Shown: positions 63,985 through 64,000 of the stretch, piece after piece
Layout: every line of letters begins with the position of its first letter
Numbering within the stretch: position 1 is the first letter of the stretch
Source of the DNA: WHSW01 sp963729075
GTDB taxonomy: Bacteria; Actinomycetota; Thermoleophilia; Solirubrobacterales; 70-9
Length of the DNA stretch: 64,000 nt
NCBI GenBank assembly: GCA_963729075.1
Contig: CAVSMU010000018.1
Span: 124,001 to 188,000 of the forward strand
Reading direction: 5' to 3'
Made by a program: the position numbers and the translations under genes
The notes under the pieces: model-generated
Database searches by the model: none
The model's input: only the letters and a program-made list of their open reading frames with translations
What the model was told of the DNA's origin: nothing

Positions 63985-64000
63985 ATCAACCCCCGGGCCC

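Overview
The window is 64 kb of very GC-rich, densely packed bacterial chromosome with about 65 protein-coding genes on both strands. I see no rRNA, tRNA, CRISPR array, transposase or phage gene. Extreme GC bias, frequent GTG and TTG starts, mostly leaderless promoters, a CIRCE-controlled groESL operon, a DUF1385 protein, actinobacterial-type Mrp and many short ATGA/GTGA/TGATG overlaps point to an actinobacterium. The gene mix and the surface protein starting with a GYAALFVALSGTAIA-type segment fit class Thermoleophilia (Solirubrobacterales or Gaiellales relatives). That placement is inferred, not tested.

Layout. 1-4.8 kb: edge of rarA, then an operon-like run (M20 peptidase, DUF1385, methylmalonyl-CoA epimerase, small protein, methyltransferase) and topoisomerase IB. 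4.8-8.1 kb: ArsR/SRPBCC pair; on the minus strand a membrane protein coupled to a BtrH_N-type protein. 8.1-12.2 kb: lipid kinase, cardiolipin synthase-like PLD, PAP2 phosphatase and YchF. 12.2-17.6 kb: cell-envelope genes (transglycosylase/M15-like fusion, PhoD-like phosphatase, lipocalin-like protein, SpoIID). 17.7-29.3 kb: metabolism and translation (aldehyde dehydrogenase, MsrA, PLP dehydratase, fumarase, CoA-transferase, IleRS) with a CGNR regulator, then a cupredoxin/thioredoxin pair. 29.4-37.6 kb: Ppm-like glycosyltransferase, PolX, MarR/MFS, trehalose phosphatase, a TauE/SafE transporter encoded as two half genes, YhaM-like nuclease and PAC2 protein. 37.7-45.8 kb: AddB/AdnA-like helicase-nuclease, IMPase, metalloprotease, a lysine/threonine-rich basic protein, Mrp and a methyltransferase. 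45-51 kb: patatin-like lipase, ferredoxin, NAD-binding protein, groEL/groES. 51-64 kb: SRPBCC, ASCH, Pcm, Crp, a decapeptide-repeat surface protein, ABC exporter, Nei-like glycosylase, an Lhr helicase broken by a frameshift, a frameshifted lipoprotein, a PadR-controlled methyltransferase and RmlC.

Three structural themes run through the window. First, over twenty genes have a TANNNT hexamer ending 6-9 nt before the start codon, the geometry of leaderless transcription. In four intergenic gaps two such hexamers on opposite strands share one TA step, giving a 10-bp bidirectional core of the form ANNNTANNNT. Second, two families of hairpin-bearing intergenic repeats occur (6.7 and 48.9 kb; 37.6 and 43.7 kb), and copies differ by compensatory stem changes. 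Third, several genes look frame-disrupted (Lhr, a lipoprotein, and the 3' ends of an MFS transporter, a patatin and fumarase). Shared CTAG stop sites in convergent pairs show where two of these genes should end. Either the assembly carries single-base indels or the organism tolerates these lesions.
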